DNA from: Bathynomus jamesi
Taxonomy: Eukaryota; Arthropoda; Malacostraca; Isopoda; Cirolanidae
Assembly: GCA_023014485.1 (NCBI GenBank)
Contig: JAJOZX010002353.1
Location: forward strand, 423,501-487,500
Length of the DNA stretch: 64,000 bases
Direction: 5' to 3'
A model generated the notes under the pieces. That model worked only from the letters and a program-made list of their open reading frames with translations, did not search any database and was not told the DNA's origin. Positions within the stretch are counted from its first letter, which is position 1. Every line of letters begins with the position of its first letter. A program made the translations under genes and the position numbers. Shown here one piece after another: positions 21,480-31,152 of this stretch.

Positions 21480-22441
21480 AAAATCAATGGTCTTTCTTCT
21501 TGAAAAGCTTCGGAAGGTCTACCTTCCATCTTCAGTGAAAGCACAAGACAATAATTAGTGAGAGGAGAAGGTTTATAATCATACTTCTTCTTATGTTTAG
21601 AAATTACATAAAATGTTGAAAACTATGAAATAATTCTGTTGCATAAGAAAATATGGCATTTGGGTAGATTTGTTTCCATAAAATCCGATTTTCTGTCATC
21701 GTGACTGAAAAATCTTTTGTTCAGGGTGTCACAAAAATCATTGTGCACCTACTTCCTGAATCATTTGTGTAGGTGCACAGTGACTTTTGGGACACCCTTT
21801 ATAAGTTTCATTGCATGACTGAGAATTAAAAAACTACAATTCCAGCAATCTAATCTTCAGAATGGTATAACGAAATAGATGCAGATATACATAGAATATG
21901 CTATACACAGTAGCTTGGTTAGCGCTCCCGTACCCCCTGCCCCTGCCGGGGTGGCCAACCGCCGGATAATAATTAGATTAATTAAATAATTTTAATTAAT
22001 AATTTCAATCTCATTTTGATTTTTTTTAAATAATTAAATTTTTAAGAAGTCCAAAATTTGAGTTTATATTTTTAGTCCTAAAATTCTTACACTGACAAAT
22101 ACATATTGTGATAGGTTTCAATGCCGTATCATCGTTTTTCGGGGTGTCTGTAACCCCCGTCAGTTTCCCCAAAATTTAATTATGTCGTTTAATCTGTATA
22201 TGTAGAAATTACCATCCCATAAATGAAGGAAAATAATTGCCATAGAATATTGAACAATATACCATTTTACACACAGTATCGGCTTACTACAACGTGGTTA
22301 CTGCAACAATGTATGTGTTTTATTCAAATTAGAGAGATTTTTAGTTTGCATTGAAATAAACGATCAAGAGCCCATACAACGTTTACACGCGAGGGATAAT
22401 GATGATGATGATGATGATGATTCCGTAATGTGGGTATATAC
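21475..22441 (+). repeat. Left arm of a ~1-kb inverted repeat around unit B
   Basis: Matches, in inverted orientation, 30130-31146 plus 29292-29306. Shared landmarks: a hairpin MITE (21725-21797), an AACCGCCGG/GGGGG block near 21930-21965, a (GAT)n run near 22400, and CCGTAATGTGGGTATATACTG (22423-22442). It has no gene. The other arm carries a Helitron exactly between CCGTAA and TGT. Confidence 0.8.
21725..21797. mobile_element. Tiny hairpin MITE (~73 bp)
   Basis: Ends in GGGTGTCACAAAAATCA and TGACTTTTGGGACACCC and is largely self-complementary around GTGCACCTA/TAGGTGCAC. Related copies are at about 30818-30893 (in the opposite arm) and 34163-34242, the last within a ~120-bp segment copied out of the 30.8-kb arm. 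Confidence 0.6.
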
Positions 22442-24498
22442 TGTATATTTTGGCGTCGTTATTGGCATGCATGAAGAATCGAGGATGACAGATCAAGTTA
22501 TATCACGAGTTATATCATTCAAAATTAGTTGGGCTTTGAATTGAAGACATTCCAGATTTAAAATGGTGGTTTGCTTTATATTTCACAATGCAAAAGACTA
22601 AAAGAGGCAGTTGCCCTTTAAACTTTTTTCAGGGGTGTGCCTCAGGATTCTTGGCCACCGGGTATGGCTACACACCAGTTTAGAGACGCTGAAATTAGAA
22701 TACATTTCTCTTTTCTTAAATCTTATGTGAGTAAAACAGTGTATTACGAAATATGATTCCACGCATAGGAAGCGTTTTATTGTGAAAATAGAGAATTAAG
22801 TGAAATATCATTTTTCAACCATTATTGATGAAATACCTTTTTGGCTAAACGTAATTTGAATTCCGATTTATTTCTGAACAAGTTTACAAATTTCACGTGT
22901 TTCATATAAAGATATAAAGACTTAATCTGATTCACGTATGGGATCACTGAAGATCAGGGCCCCCAGCCTTCTTTAGATAGTCTTATAAGGCTAACTAACG
23001 AAAATATCACGACCTAACCTAACCAATCGTTAGGTCAACTGTACGCCCTTGACGATTGGTTAGGATAGGTCGTAATATTTTCGTTAGTTAGCTTTATTAA
23101 GCTAACTAAAGAAGGCTGGGGGCCCTGATCTTCAGGTCACCCCACGTATGAAGTAAATAAAAAATAAGGATTAATTTTAGAGGTGTTTTGATAAAACAAA
23201 AACTATATTCCACGAATGAACTTTATAAATATTGCCACACAAACTTGCTTTAGAAAGTTTAACAATAATTTATTAGACATAGTTTGAGGGATAACATTTT
23301 GGCCACATTGCAACAACGCTTCCCGTTAGATCAGCGAGATTAAGTGATGTTGGATTTGTTCAATAGTTGGATGTGTGCTCATCGTGTGACTTCAGATAAT
23401 GTAGCGGTACTTCGTCATATTATTTTTGCTGTCACGAACAAGTTTAGAGAATCAAAACCATTGCATAACATTAGGTAATTTGAGGGAAATGTAAATATAG
23501 ATTTAAGTAAATCGTGATACGCAATAAATTACATTCATAAGTAAACAAACCTACTGTAAATATGCATTTGTTATTTCAGAATGCATCAACTCGAACGTAT
23601 TAAACTTTTTGTAATTATTTATAATATAAATTGATTTGTATGAAATAACTATCCCGACATCTCTCCTCAACTAAACATATTTAATTGAAATGAATTGAAC
23701 TAACGCGCATGCGCAGTTCAGATACATTTAGTGTGTTCTAAATGGAATAATGGAAGCATAAATATACATAAAAAATGGTTAAGTAATTTTATTTGTTTAA
23801 TCATTAGCGAATAAAGACTTCAATGTCTTTTCTCTGATCTTTTCCAGGGAACATTGGATGACTTGTACTTTTTATGTACCAAGTATAATTTTGTCTTTTC
23901 TCTGTTCATTCTCAACTAAAGCTTTTATGTAAAAAACTTTCGAAGTCACCCTTGTACTTTCTGCTAATACAGGAGAAACGGGAGTTCCAGCACTCCATGT
24001 CCCTTAAGTAATGTCCCCGCAGGAATACTTCCCTAGTCGATTGGTGTCTACAATCTACTACTCCAAGTGGTCTTGGTTCACCTGTACTCTTTGTCTTCTG
24101 CTAAAAACTTTCAAGAACAATCAAATCAAGAATGACAAATTTGAGAACAAGAAGGAAAAAGAAATTTAAAAGACAGAGTTTAAAACGATACAGGCGCAAT
24201 GAAACTAAAATTAGCAATTTACCCAATTTATTACTAAGTTTACACATACGAAATACCTCAATCAACTCCTTAGTACCATTTTCCTTAAAAATAATGACGA
24301 ATAACGAATCAGCAACAAATTACAATATATATTCATAGATATAATATATACTTTAATGTAAAAGATTACTTAGGCCCTATGATATCAGAAAATAATGAGA
24401 GTCCACCTATCCGGGTAAACAAAACTATATTGTGGAGTTCGAACCGTGAGCTGAGAGAGCAGACACGAGACAAGGAACCAAACGAGGATTCAAATTTG
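22442..24498. other. Left part of lectin unit B, no gene
   Basis: AT-rich sequence colinear with 40557-42695 (unit C) and 46320-50683 (unit D), which shows the extent of the segmental duplication. It includes ACCGGGTATGGCTACACACCAG (22655-22676) and AATATGATTCCACGCATA landmarks. The only structured item is a foldback element at 22941-23142. Short open frames here look like chance. Confidence 0.6.
22941..23142. mobile_element. Foldback element (202 bp) with 8-bp TSD
   Basis: Nearly the whole element is palindromic: arms start GGATCACTGAAGATCAGGGC and carry TTAGTTAGC, CGAAAATAT and ACCTAACC blocks. The flanking 8-bp repeat CACGTATG (22933-22940, 23143-23150) is single in unit D near 46740, the empty site. 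An 8-bp TSD points to hAT-type mobilisation. Sister copies: 41543-41745 and a half copy at about 39930-40034. Confidence 0.82.
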
Positions 24499-24631
24499 TA
24501 TATAAAAGGACTCCAATGAGCTTAAAATGAGGACCTCACAAAAGGGCACAATCACTTACTAACTTAATTACCTAAACTCTTTAATCTACTTTCTCTTCTT
24601 TATGCCCAAAACCAGTTTTATCCACAATAAA
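24499..24631 (+). promoter_or_regulatory. Conserved TATA box / AATAAA module facing the lectin
   Basis: TATATAAAAGG at 24499-24509 and AATAAA at 24626-24631, 130 bp apart, on the strand opposite the lectin. The module is preserved in unit C (42696 and 42823) and unit D (50684 and 50811). No coding frame lies between. It could be a solo-LTR core (U3 TATA, then polyadenylation signal) or the remains of a deleted gene; unit A lacks it. Confidence 0.4.
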
Positions 24632-24804
24632 TAAAATTATTTTCCAAAACTTTTAGAAACGAAGTAGGTGCTGAACGAGTTATTATTATTATCATTATTA
24701 TTATTATTATTATTATTATTAAAAGGGCGAATGAATAACATTCTTTATCACACTTCTTTTAATCTACAAATAAGAAATGTATTAAATAACATCTCCAATT
24801 TATA

Positions 24805-25727
24805 TTAATTTTCATTTCGGAACTTCGGTCTGAGGCTCAGAGACGTTTTCTTTAAGGAGTACTTATACCCACGAAAATGACCCCAGTTGATGCCATCAGC
24901 CGAGGAAGTGTGATTTCCTTCATACTGATACCCATTTAGGTTGGAGGAGTGGCAGTTTTCATACCACCATGCACCACGGTATATCTTTGAACAATGTCTA
25001 TTCTGATCAATGTCGTTGTCTTGATCTTTCGTTGAAAACCTTTGACCACTGTGAATCGTAAATGAGTCCCCGGCATTTCCGGAATATTCTCCTAAATCCA
25101 GTAAATATTTGGTAGTGGCATCTCCAATGTAAAAGTGTTCGTATTTGGCAAACGCCTTTTTCCCTCGAAGTCCTCAAGATCCACCCTAAGTTCCATCAGA
25201 GTGTTACTGACGATGGCGTAAATGTTGTTGAGACCAAGCCAGAATTCTCCCTTGAGATTTCCGAAACCAAGTTGGTACTCGAGCCATCTCCGGAAGAAGT
25301 TTCCTCTCTCTGGAAGAGCTTCGCGATGTTGAATCACAGTCCACCCACCTCCATCAGTAGTTTGGTCGCAGTAAACAGAAACGGGTCGGTTTTCACAACA
25401 ACCAAAAGGGTAAACTGTTCGAACTCCGGACTCTTTGTCACCAAGGTTAAAAATATCCTCACAATTACGTGGACGTTTCGAGATTTCTTTCAACGTATCG
25501 GTCGCTTTATCCATTGAATACAAATGATTTTTCATTCCGAACAAGAGAGAATTTCTTGCAGACCTTTCACAAAGTGACAAAGTTTGTGACACGCATGCAG
25601 GAGAGAGTCCAATCTCTTCAAAAAGACTGTAAAGTCCTGCGATCGTAGATTCACTACTCTCTCCGTATGCAAATCTGATCACTAAAGCAAATATTAGAAA
25701 AAGTATCTGAGGATTTGATTCAACCAT
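24805..25727 (-). pseudogene. Fibrinogen-related secreted lectin, copy 2, one-base frameshift
   Basis: Same architecture as copy 1: signal peptide 1-22, N-terminal Cys pair, FReD domain with VYCDQTTDGGGWTVIQ and FGNLKGEFWLGLNNIYAI. One base is missing near 25157 (after LRVDLEDFEG). The next frame restores the rest, including DQDND, YRGAWWYENCHSSNLNG and the full C-terminus ADGINW..FRGYKYSLKKTSLSLRPKFRNEN. ATG to stop is 923 bp, again one short of 308 codons. Together copies 1 and 2 define the intact 307-residue protein; I do not join them here. Confidence 0.85.
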
Positions 25728-25793
25728 CTTTGCTCTTGTTGTTGAGTCCGTTGTACGAGTGACTTCTAATAGTTAGTTTCGGAAAAATATTCA

Positions 25794-25800
25794 TTTTATA
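25794..25800 (-). promoter_or_regulatory. TATA box of lectin copy 2
   Basis: TATAAAA at the position conserved in all four lectin copies, about 70 bp before the ATG. Confidence 0.6.
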
Positions 25801-26588
25801 CTTATTTCTCCACATTATCATTCGTCCGTGTATCTCGAAACATCCGGAATTTTGTGGGCGTATTAAGTCTATAGATTAATTCTCTTTCGTGTTCAGTACA
25901 TTCTAAAGTGGGTGTCTCAAATGAGATTAATGAAAGCAAATGCCTTCTCATTTATGGATTTGTTTTTCCTATTCTTCTTTCTACCATTTAATGGAAAGTT
26001 AGGTTAGTTTAATAAATTACCAATAGTTACTCACTATTACCACAATTCATATCTTGTCATACAAGTTTTTAGGTTGTCATTAAATCAGAGGAGTAACAGA
26101 GTCATTTATATAACTTTCATTCATTTTGGTGTTACGTATTTTAAAGTAGATTAAATCATTTTAAGCTTTTTAATTCAATTCAGAAGGTGTTTTGATTGTG
26201 CAGAAGTTAAATTTCTACTTTATTTTGTTGCATAAAATGAAACTTTTCTTTAATTAATGTTCATAAATCAAGTTTTCTACTTTCTACTTAAGTTTTGTAA
26301 TTTCTCCCTTTTTAATTTTTCATCGTACAACCATTCATTGTTTGGAAATGTTGTGAAGAAACAAATATGTCCTATTCATAATGATGTTTTAGCTTGTTTC
26401 CTCCTTTTTGTCGTTTCCTTTTTATATTTTATTTTATTCATTAAATCTTCTTTGCATTTTATTTAAAATGTGAAGAATTAAGCGTTTTTAAAAACAAAAC
26501 TTTATAATTCACGTTATTAAATTTATACTAATTTTTAATAGTGTTTTAGTTATAACTTTTAGACACAAAAGTGTTTCAACAAACCTTC

Positions 26589-26591
<3 letters not shown>
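25801..26591. other. Upstream flank of lectin copy 2, no gene
   Basis: AT-rich, colinear with 5948-6952 minus the MITE. The uninterrupted MITE target is at about 26277. It ends in the (TA)n run 26592-26638. Confidence 0.6.
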
Positions 26592-26638
<47 letters not shown>

Positions 26639-26641
<3 letters not shown>

Positions 26642-28194
26642 GGTCCGCAAAAAAAAAGGAGCATGACGAAAATGTTTACTGTACATTTATTTTTACACAT
26701 AATGACAAATAATTTATTTTAGGCAAATAAGCAACAAATAAACTAAGTTAGTACCAAATTTCATGTCAATACGTCAAAAATTAAAAAAAATATAAAAGTT
26801 TTATTACAACATGTCATATAATTTTACAATTTCCAAAGAAAACGAAATTATAAGACTAAAAAAATTGTTCGATATGTTTGCCAGAAACCTCTACAACCAT
26901 TCGTAATCGGGGCCTAAATTGATCTATAGCTTTATCTACTTGATCTTGGGTAATTTCTTCCCATTTTTGTACGATAACTTCTTTCAAATGTTCGACATTT
27001 CGGATCTTATGCTTGTACACTTTCTCAGCCACCATTTCCCATATTCCGTAGTCTACGGGATTCAAATCTGGACTATTAGGGGGCCAATCTTTTGGGTAAA
27101 GCAATTCAGGAACATTATTTTCTAAAAATTCAATAGTTGACTTAGCAGTATGCGCCCGAGCGCCATCCTGTTGGAATAAGAAGTAACCATTATTCGCCAA
27201 TCGTCTCATTTCGGGCAACATTTGTTCCAACAAAGTTTCAGTGTAATAGCGGGCGTCTACTTTGATGTTTGGCTCTACGAAAAAAACAGATGTCTTGCCT
27301 AGTTTAGACACACCGACCCATACCATTACGCTGGCAGAAAAATGATTACGGGTAGCATAAAGTCTATCATCTGGTATTTCATTTTTACAATTAACTCTTG
27401 AATACACTCTGTCATTTTGGGAATTTCGCGGTGGTTCTACCGTAAACTTCTTTTCGTCAGTAAAAAAGCCGAGGTCTACTTTTTCGGGAGTGATATTTCT
27501 TAACATGCGTTCAGAACAAACAACTCTTTTCTGTTCGTTAACTTCAGTTAATTTCTGCCCGTGTATCCGTTTATAAGGTTTTAATTCAAGGTCGTTTTTA
27601 ATAATGTTTCTGACGCTACTTTCGGATATGCTCAACTCATTAGCAATTCTTGACGGTGTCACGTGAGTCCCTGGTCTGCCTTCTTGACTACAAATTCTTA
27701 GTCCCACATCTCTGATGTTTTCTTCGGTTCGAACTGATCTTGGCCTCCCGCTTCCTTGTTTCCTTTCAGTACTTTCAGTTTCGTCGATTTTTCTTAACGG
27801 CTTGTCCAAACCTCCTTTCGACCATGGTTTATTCGGAAACTCTTGTAATAATTTTATTGCGCCATAATTTTTATCAAGTCTATAATGTTTTATTAATATT
27901 TTATCTTCTTTAGAAAAGGGCATATTATCATTTTTATTGATTAAAATTATTTAGGCATCTGAAAAAAATAATTTAAAATGAGAAAAACATTAAATTTTTA
28001 CGCGGAAATTCACTTTTTTTAGTAATTGCACGTTTGTGGCCATAAAATCTTTATTTTATGACCGATTTTGATGAAATTTGTTTTATACAACTCTGGGCTC
28101 TTTTATCTTTAGCTAGATATATAACATTTAAGGGTCCGGCAAAAAATGCGGGCGTGAGAGCAATTTTCGTCATGCTCCTTTTTTTTTGCGGACC

Positions 28195-28197
<3 letters not shown>
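26639..28197 (-). mobile_element. Complete Tc1/mariner (DD37D, maT-like) transposon
   Basis: 1559 bp with perfect 35-bp TIRs (26639-26673 and 28163-28197, starting CAGGGTCCGC then nine A), flanked by TA on both sides. It carries one intact transposase gene and sits inside the (TA)n microsatellite upstream of lectin copy 2. Perfect TIRs and an unbroken frame indicate a recent, possibly still active, insertion; it is the best preserved element in the window. Confidence 0.93.
26856..27923 (-). CDS. Tc1/mariner transposase, intact, DD37D
   Basis: 355 residues, the usual size. The N-terminus (1-120) has two helix-turn-helix regions; the second includes ITPSRIAN-like VTPSRIANELSISESSVRNI. The catalytic domain has FTDEKKF (first Asp), FLFQQDGARAHTA (second Asp) and WPPNSPDLNPVDYGIWE (third Asp), with 37 residues between the second and third Asp. 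DD37D is the signature of the maT group. The basic linker GSGRPRSVR resembles the AT-hook-like GRPR motif between the two DNA-binding subdomains. The only gene in the window with no visible defect. Confidence 0.93.
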   Translation of the reverse strand: MPFSKEDKILIKHYRLDKNYGAIKLLQEFPNKPWSKGGLDKPLRKIDETESTERKQGSGRPRSVRTEENIRDVGLRICSQEGRPGTHVTPSRIANELSISESSVRNIIKNDLELKPYKRIHGQKLTEVNEQKRVVCSERMLRNITPEKVDLGFFTDEKKFTVEPPRNSQNDRVYSRVNCKNEIPDDRLYATRNHFSASVMVWVGVSKLGKTSVFFVEPNIKVDARYYTETLLEQMLPEMRRLANNGYFLFQQDGARAHTAKSTIEFLENNVPELLYPKDWPPNSPDLNPVDYGIWEMVAEKVYKHKIRNVEHLKEVIVQKWEEITQDQVDKAIDQFRPRLRMVVEVSGKHIEQFF

Positions 28198-28233
<36 letters not shown>

Positions 28234-28238
<5 letters not shown>

Positions 28239-29288
28239 GCGCTCATAAGTATTTGTACAGAGAAATGTTTGGGTTATAATCGTCCTTATCTTTCGTATCA
28301 CGCACGAGATAGTTATGAAAAATTTACCTCACGTTTGGAAATATTTAACAAATTGAAGAAAATAAAAAAAAGTTGAAATGCAAAAGTTTTCGTACGTTTA
28401 TTTACAAAAATATTTTCTGCATTGTGTGTTTACTCTTTGCCAGAATGACTTCAATGATTCGTTATGGGTATTTGTCTACAAAGTTCCGACATATCTCAGG
28501 AGAAGTTTTAGTTCACTCCTTTAAAGAAAATTGTTGCAATTCATACAGATTCGAAGGGTTTCTCTTGCGGACAGATTGTTTTTCAAATCATATCATAAAT
28601 TCTGGAGTAAATTGATATCTGGACTTTGACTGGGTCACTCGAGAACCTTGAAATTCTTTTGTTGAAGCCATTTCAGGGTGCTCATAATTTTATGTTTTGG
28701 ATCATTATCTTTTCGCAGAACCTAGTTACAACCAATTCGCAACTCCTCAACTAAAGACAACACATTTTTTTTCTAAAATTTTCTCATATTTCTTCGAATT
28801 TAAGATTCCATTGATGAAAACAAGCTTTTCTGGACTAGAAGCAAACTACCATCATCATGTTTAAACGTAAGAAGAAGGGTTTTTTCCTCGAATGCAGTAC
28901 TTGGTTTTCGCCAAACATACCGTTCCTCGTTGTTCCCGAATAATTTAATTTTATTCTCGTCTGTCCAGAGACCTATCTTGCACAATGTAAATCCATTATT
29001 TTAATGAGTCTTGGCATGCTTTAACGGAGGTTCTTTGTGCGTCTTTCGTAACAGAGGTTTTGTTCGTGCAACTCTTTCATGCAGACAATTCTTTCTCATT
29101 TATTTCACATTCATTTCACGTTCCTTTCTTTACGCCGTACAGTAGAGGATGGCCATCGATATTAGACGTTCTTAATACTTGACATATATCACCTGCAATC
29201 ACTGGTAGATTCGAGGTAGCTACTCTTTCAATCCATCTATGTGTACGTTCTGAAATCTTGCAAGTTCGTCCACACCTTGGTAGAGTTT
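28234..29288 (-). pseudogene. Tc1-family transposon remnant, unit B
   Basis: Colinear with the 7042-8076 and 53700-54760 copies: left TIR with ATTTGTACAGAGAAATG, then degenerate transposase on the minus strand (TDENKIKLFGNNEERYVWRKPS near 28900-28970). It ends at GGTAGAGTTTTG (29288), where the inverted arm begins. Stops throughout. Confidence 0.65.
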
Positions 29289-29306
29289 TGTCAGTATATA
29301 CCTACA

Positions 29307-30129
29307 CTAAGATGAAGTACCCGGCGTTGCCCGGGATAAATTTCACATTGCTGTTGCATGTCGTACATGGTCAGCTTCAAGGCGTGATTGTCTTTCTTGG
29401 GGTGTTTCTCTTGCTCTGGTAGCTGCTACACTTTCTCGGACAGCTTCAAGACGTGATTGTCTTTCTTGGAGGTTTTCTCTTGCTCTGGCTGTTGCATGTC
29501 GTTTACAGTCAACTTCAAGGCGTGATTGTCTTTCTTGTGAGCTTTCCTGCTTCCGGGCTTCTTTATTTTTTTCTGACTGCTGATGTAGATCTGCCCAAAC
29601 TTGCCCGTTTCTTTGGTGGCATGGTAAAGTTGTTGGGATTTTCAAAAACTGCAAAAAAACATTGCCACATTAACTTAATGTAACTATTCGCACAAACAGA
29701 CAAACAGACAGGCTGACCGACTCTGTGTTGACATTCTTCATCCCATAAGAGGTTCCCGTGCCAAGTTTGGTAGCTCTAGGTCAAACGATTTGAAGTCGTC
29801 CTAAAAAATAATTATATGTGAAGCTCAAGATTTTCATGACTGTGTTCTTTTCTATAGTTTTATTGACCAAATAATTAGTCATGAAAATGTTAAGATTCAG
29901 AAATCTTGACATAAGGTGAAGCTCAAAATTTTCACAACTGCGTTCTTTTCTGTAGTTTAATCGCGGTGCTGGGGCCTTCGAGCCCAGTAACTTTAATTAT
30001 TTAATTTATTAACATTCTTCATCCCATAAGAGGTTCCCGTGCCAAATTTGGTAGCTCTAGGTCAAACGGTTTGCTCATGCATAAAGGACAGACAAACAAA
30101 CAAACAGACAGGCGAAAATATATAATAGA
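29307..30129 (-). mobile_element. Helitron, non-autonomous (823 bp)
   Basis: On the minus strand it starts TC (30129-30128) and ends with a GC-rich hairpin CCCGGGCAACGCCGGG (29320-29335 region) followed by CTTAG (29311-29307), then host T. The host is A on one side and T on the other. The paralogous empty site CCGTAATGTGGGTATATACTG is intact at 22423-22442, which proves insertion between A and T without a TSD, as Helitrons do. It contains a partial protein gene and an internal repeat of a ~65-bp block (29728-29792 and 30010-30075). Confidence 0.85.
29343..29654 (-). pseudogene. STPR-type repeat protein fragment captured in Helitron
   Basis: Three to four tandem 23-residue repeats of the form RARENLQERQSRLEA, closely matching the score-and-three-peptide-repeat DNA-binding module that also precedes Helitron helicase proteins in arthropods. 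The upstream part reads LPCHQRNGQVWADLHQQSEK. No Rep or helicase domain follows, so only the front survives. Confidence 0.65.
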
Positions 30130-31146
30130 TTACGGGATCATCATCACCATCATCATCATTCCTCGCGTGTCAGCGTTGTATGGACTCTTGATCAGGAATG
30201 CACTCGTGTTTCGACATGTAAGAAATAAAAACAAACGGTACAGCTTCGTTTATTTCAATACAAACTAAAAATCTCTCTAATTTGAATAAAACACATACAT
30301 TGTTGCAGTAACCACGTTGTAGTAAGGCTATATATACTCTATGTAAAATGGTATATTCTTCAATATTCTATGGCAATTATTTTCCTTCATTTATGGGATT
30401 GCAATTTATGGGATGGCAAACGACATAATTAAATTTTGGGGAAACTGATGAGGGTTACAGACACCCAAAAAAACGAGGATACGCCACTGAAAGCTATCAT
30501 AATATGCATTTGTAAGTGTAAGAATTTTAGGACTAAAAATATAAACTCAAATTTTGGATTTATTAAAAATTTAATTATAATTAAAAATTCAAAATTAGAG
30601 TGAAATTATAAATTAAAATTATTTAATTAATTTAATTATTTTCCGGGTAATGCCCACTCCGGCGGGGTGGGGGGACGGGGGCGCTAACCACGCCATTGTG
30701 TATAGCATATTCTATGTATATCTGCATCTATTTCATTATACCATTCTGAATATTAGATTGCCGGAATCATATTTATGTAGTTTTTGAATTCTCAGTCATA
30801 CAACGAAACTTATAAAGGGTGTCCCAAATGTCACTGTGCACCTCTGCAAATGATTCGGGCACTAGGTGCACATTGATTTTTGTGACACCCTGTAGAACCA
30901 AAGATTTTTTTCAGTCACGATGATAGAAAATCGGATTTTATGGAAACAAATCTACCCAAATGCCATATTTTCTTATGCAACAGAATTTTTTGTAGTTTTC
31001 AAAATTTTATGTAATTTCTAAACATACGAAGAAGTATGATTATAAACCTTTTCCTCTCACTAAATATCGTCAAGTGCTTTCACTGAAGATCGAAGGTAGA
31101 CCTTCCGAAGCCTTTCAAGAAGAAAGACCGTTGGTTTTACTTTATA
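30130..31146 (-). repeat. Right arm of the ~1-kb inverted repeat around unit B
   Basis: Inverted counterpart of 21475-22441, with the (GAT)n run, hairpin MITE (about 30818-30893) and AAGAAGAAAGACC end next to (TA)n. It has ~70 bp of extra sequence near 30190-30260 relative to the left arm. No gene. The Helitron at 29307-30129 sits at its inner edge. Confidence 0.78.
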
Positions 31147-31152
31147 TATAAT

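Noticed and set aside
24453..24472. tRNA B-box (GGTTCGAACTC inverted) suggesting a tRNA gene or SINE
   Set aside because: No A-box at suitable spacing and no cloverleaf could be drawn; single weak match.
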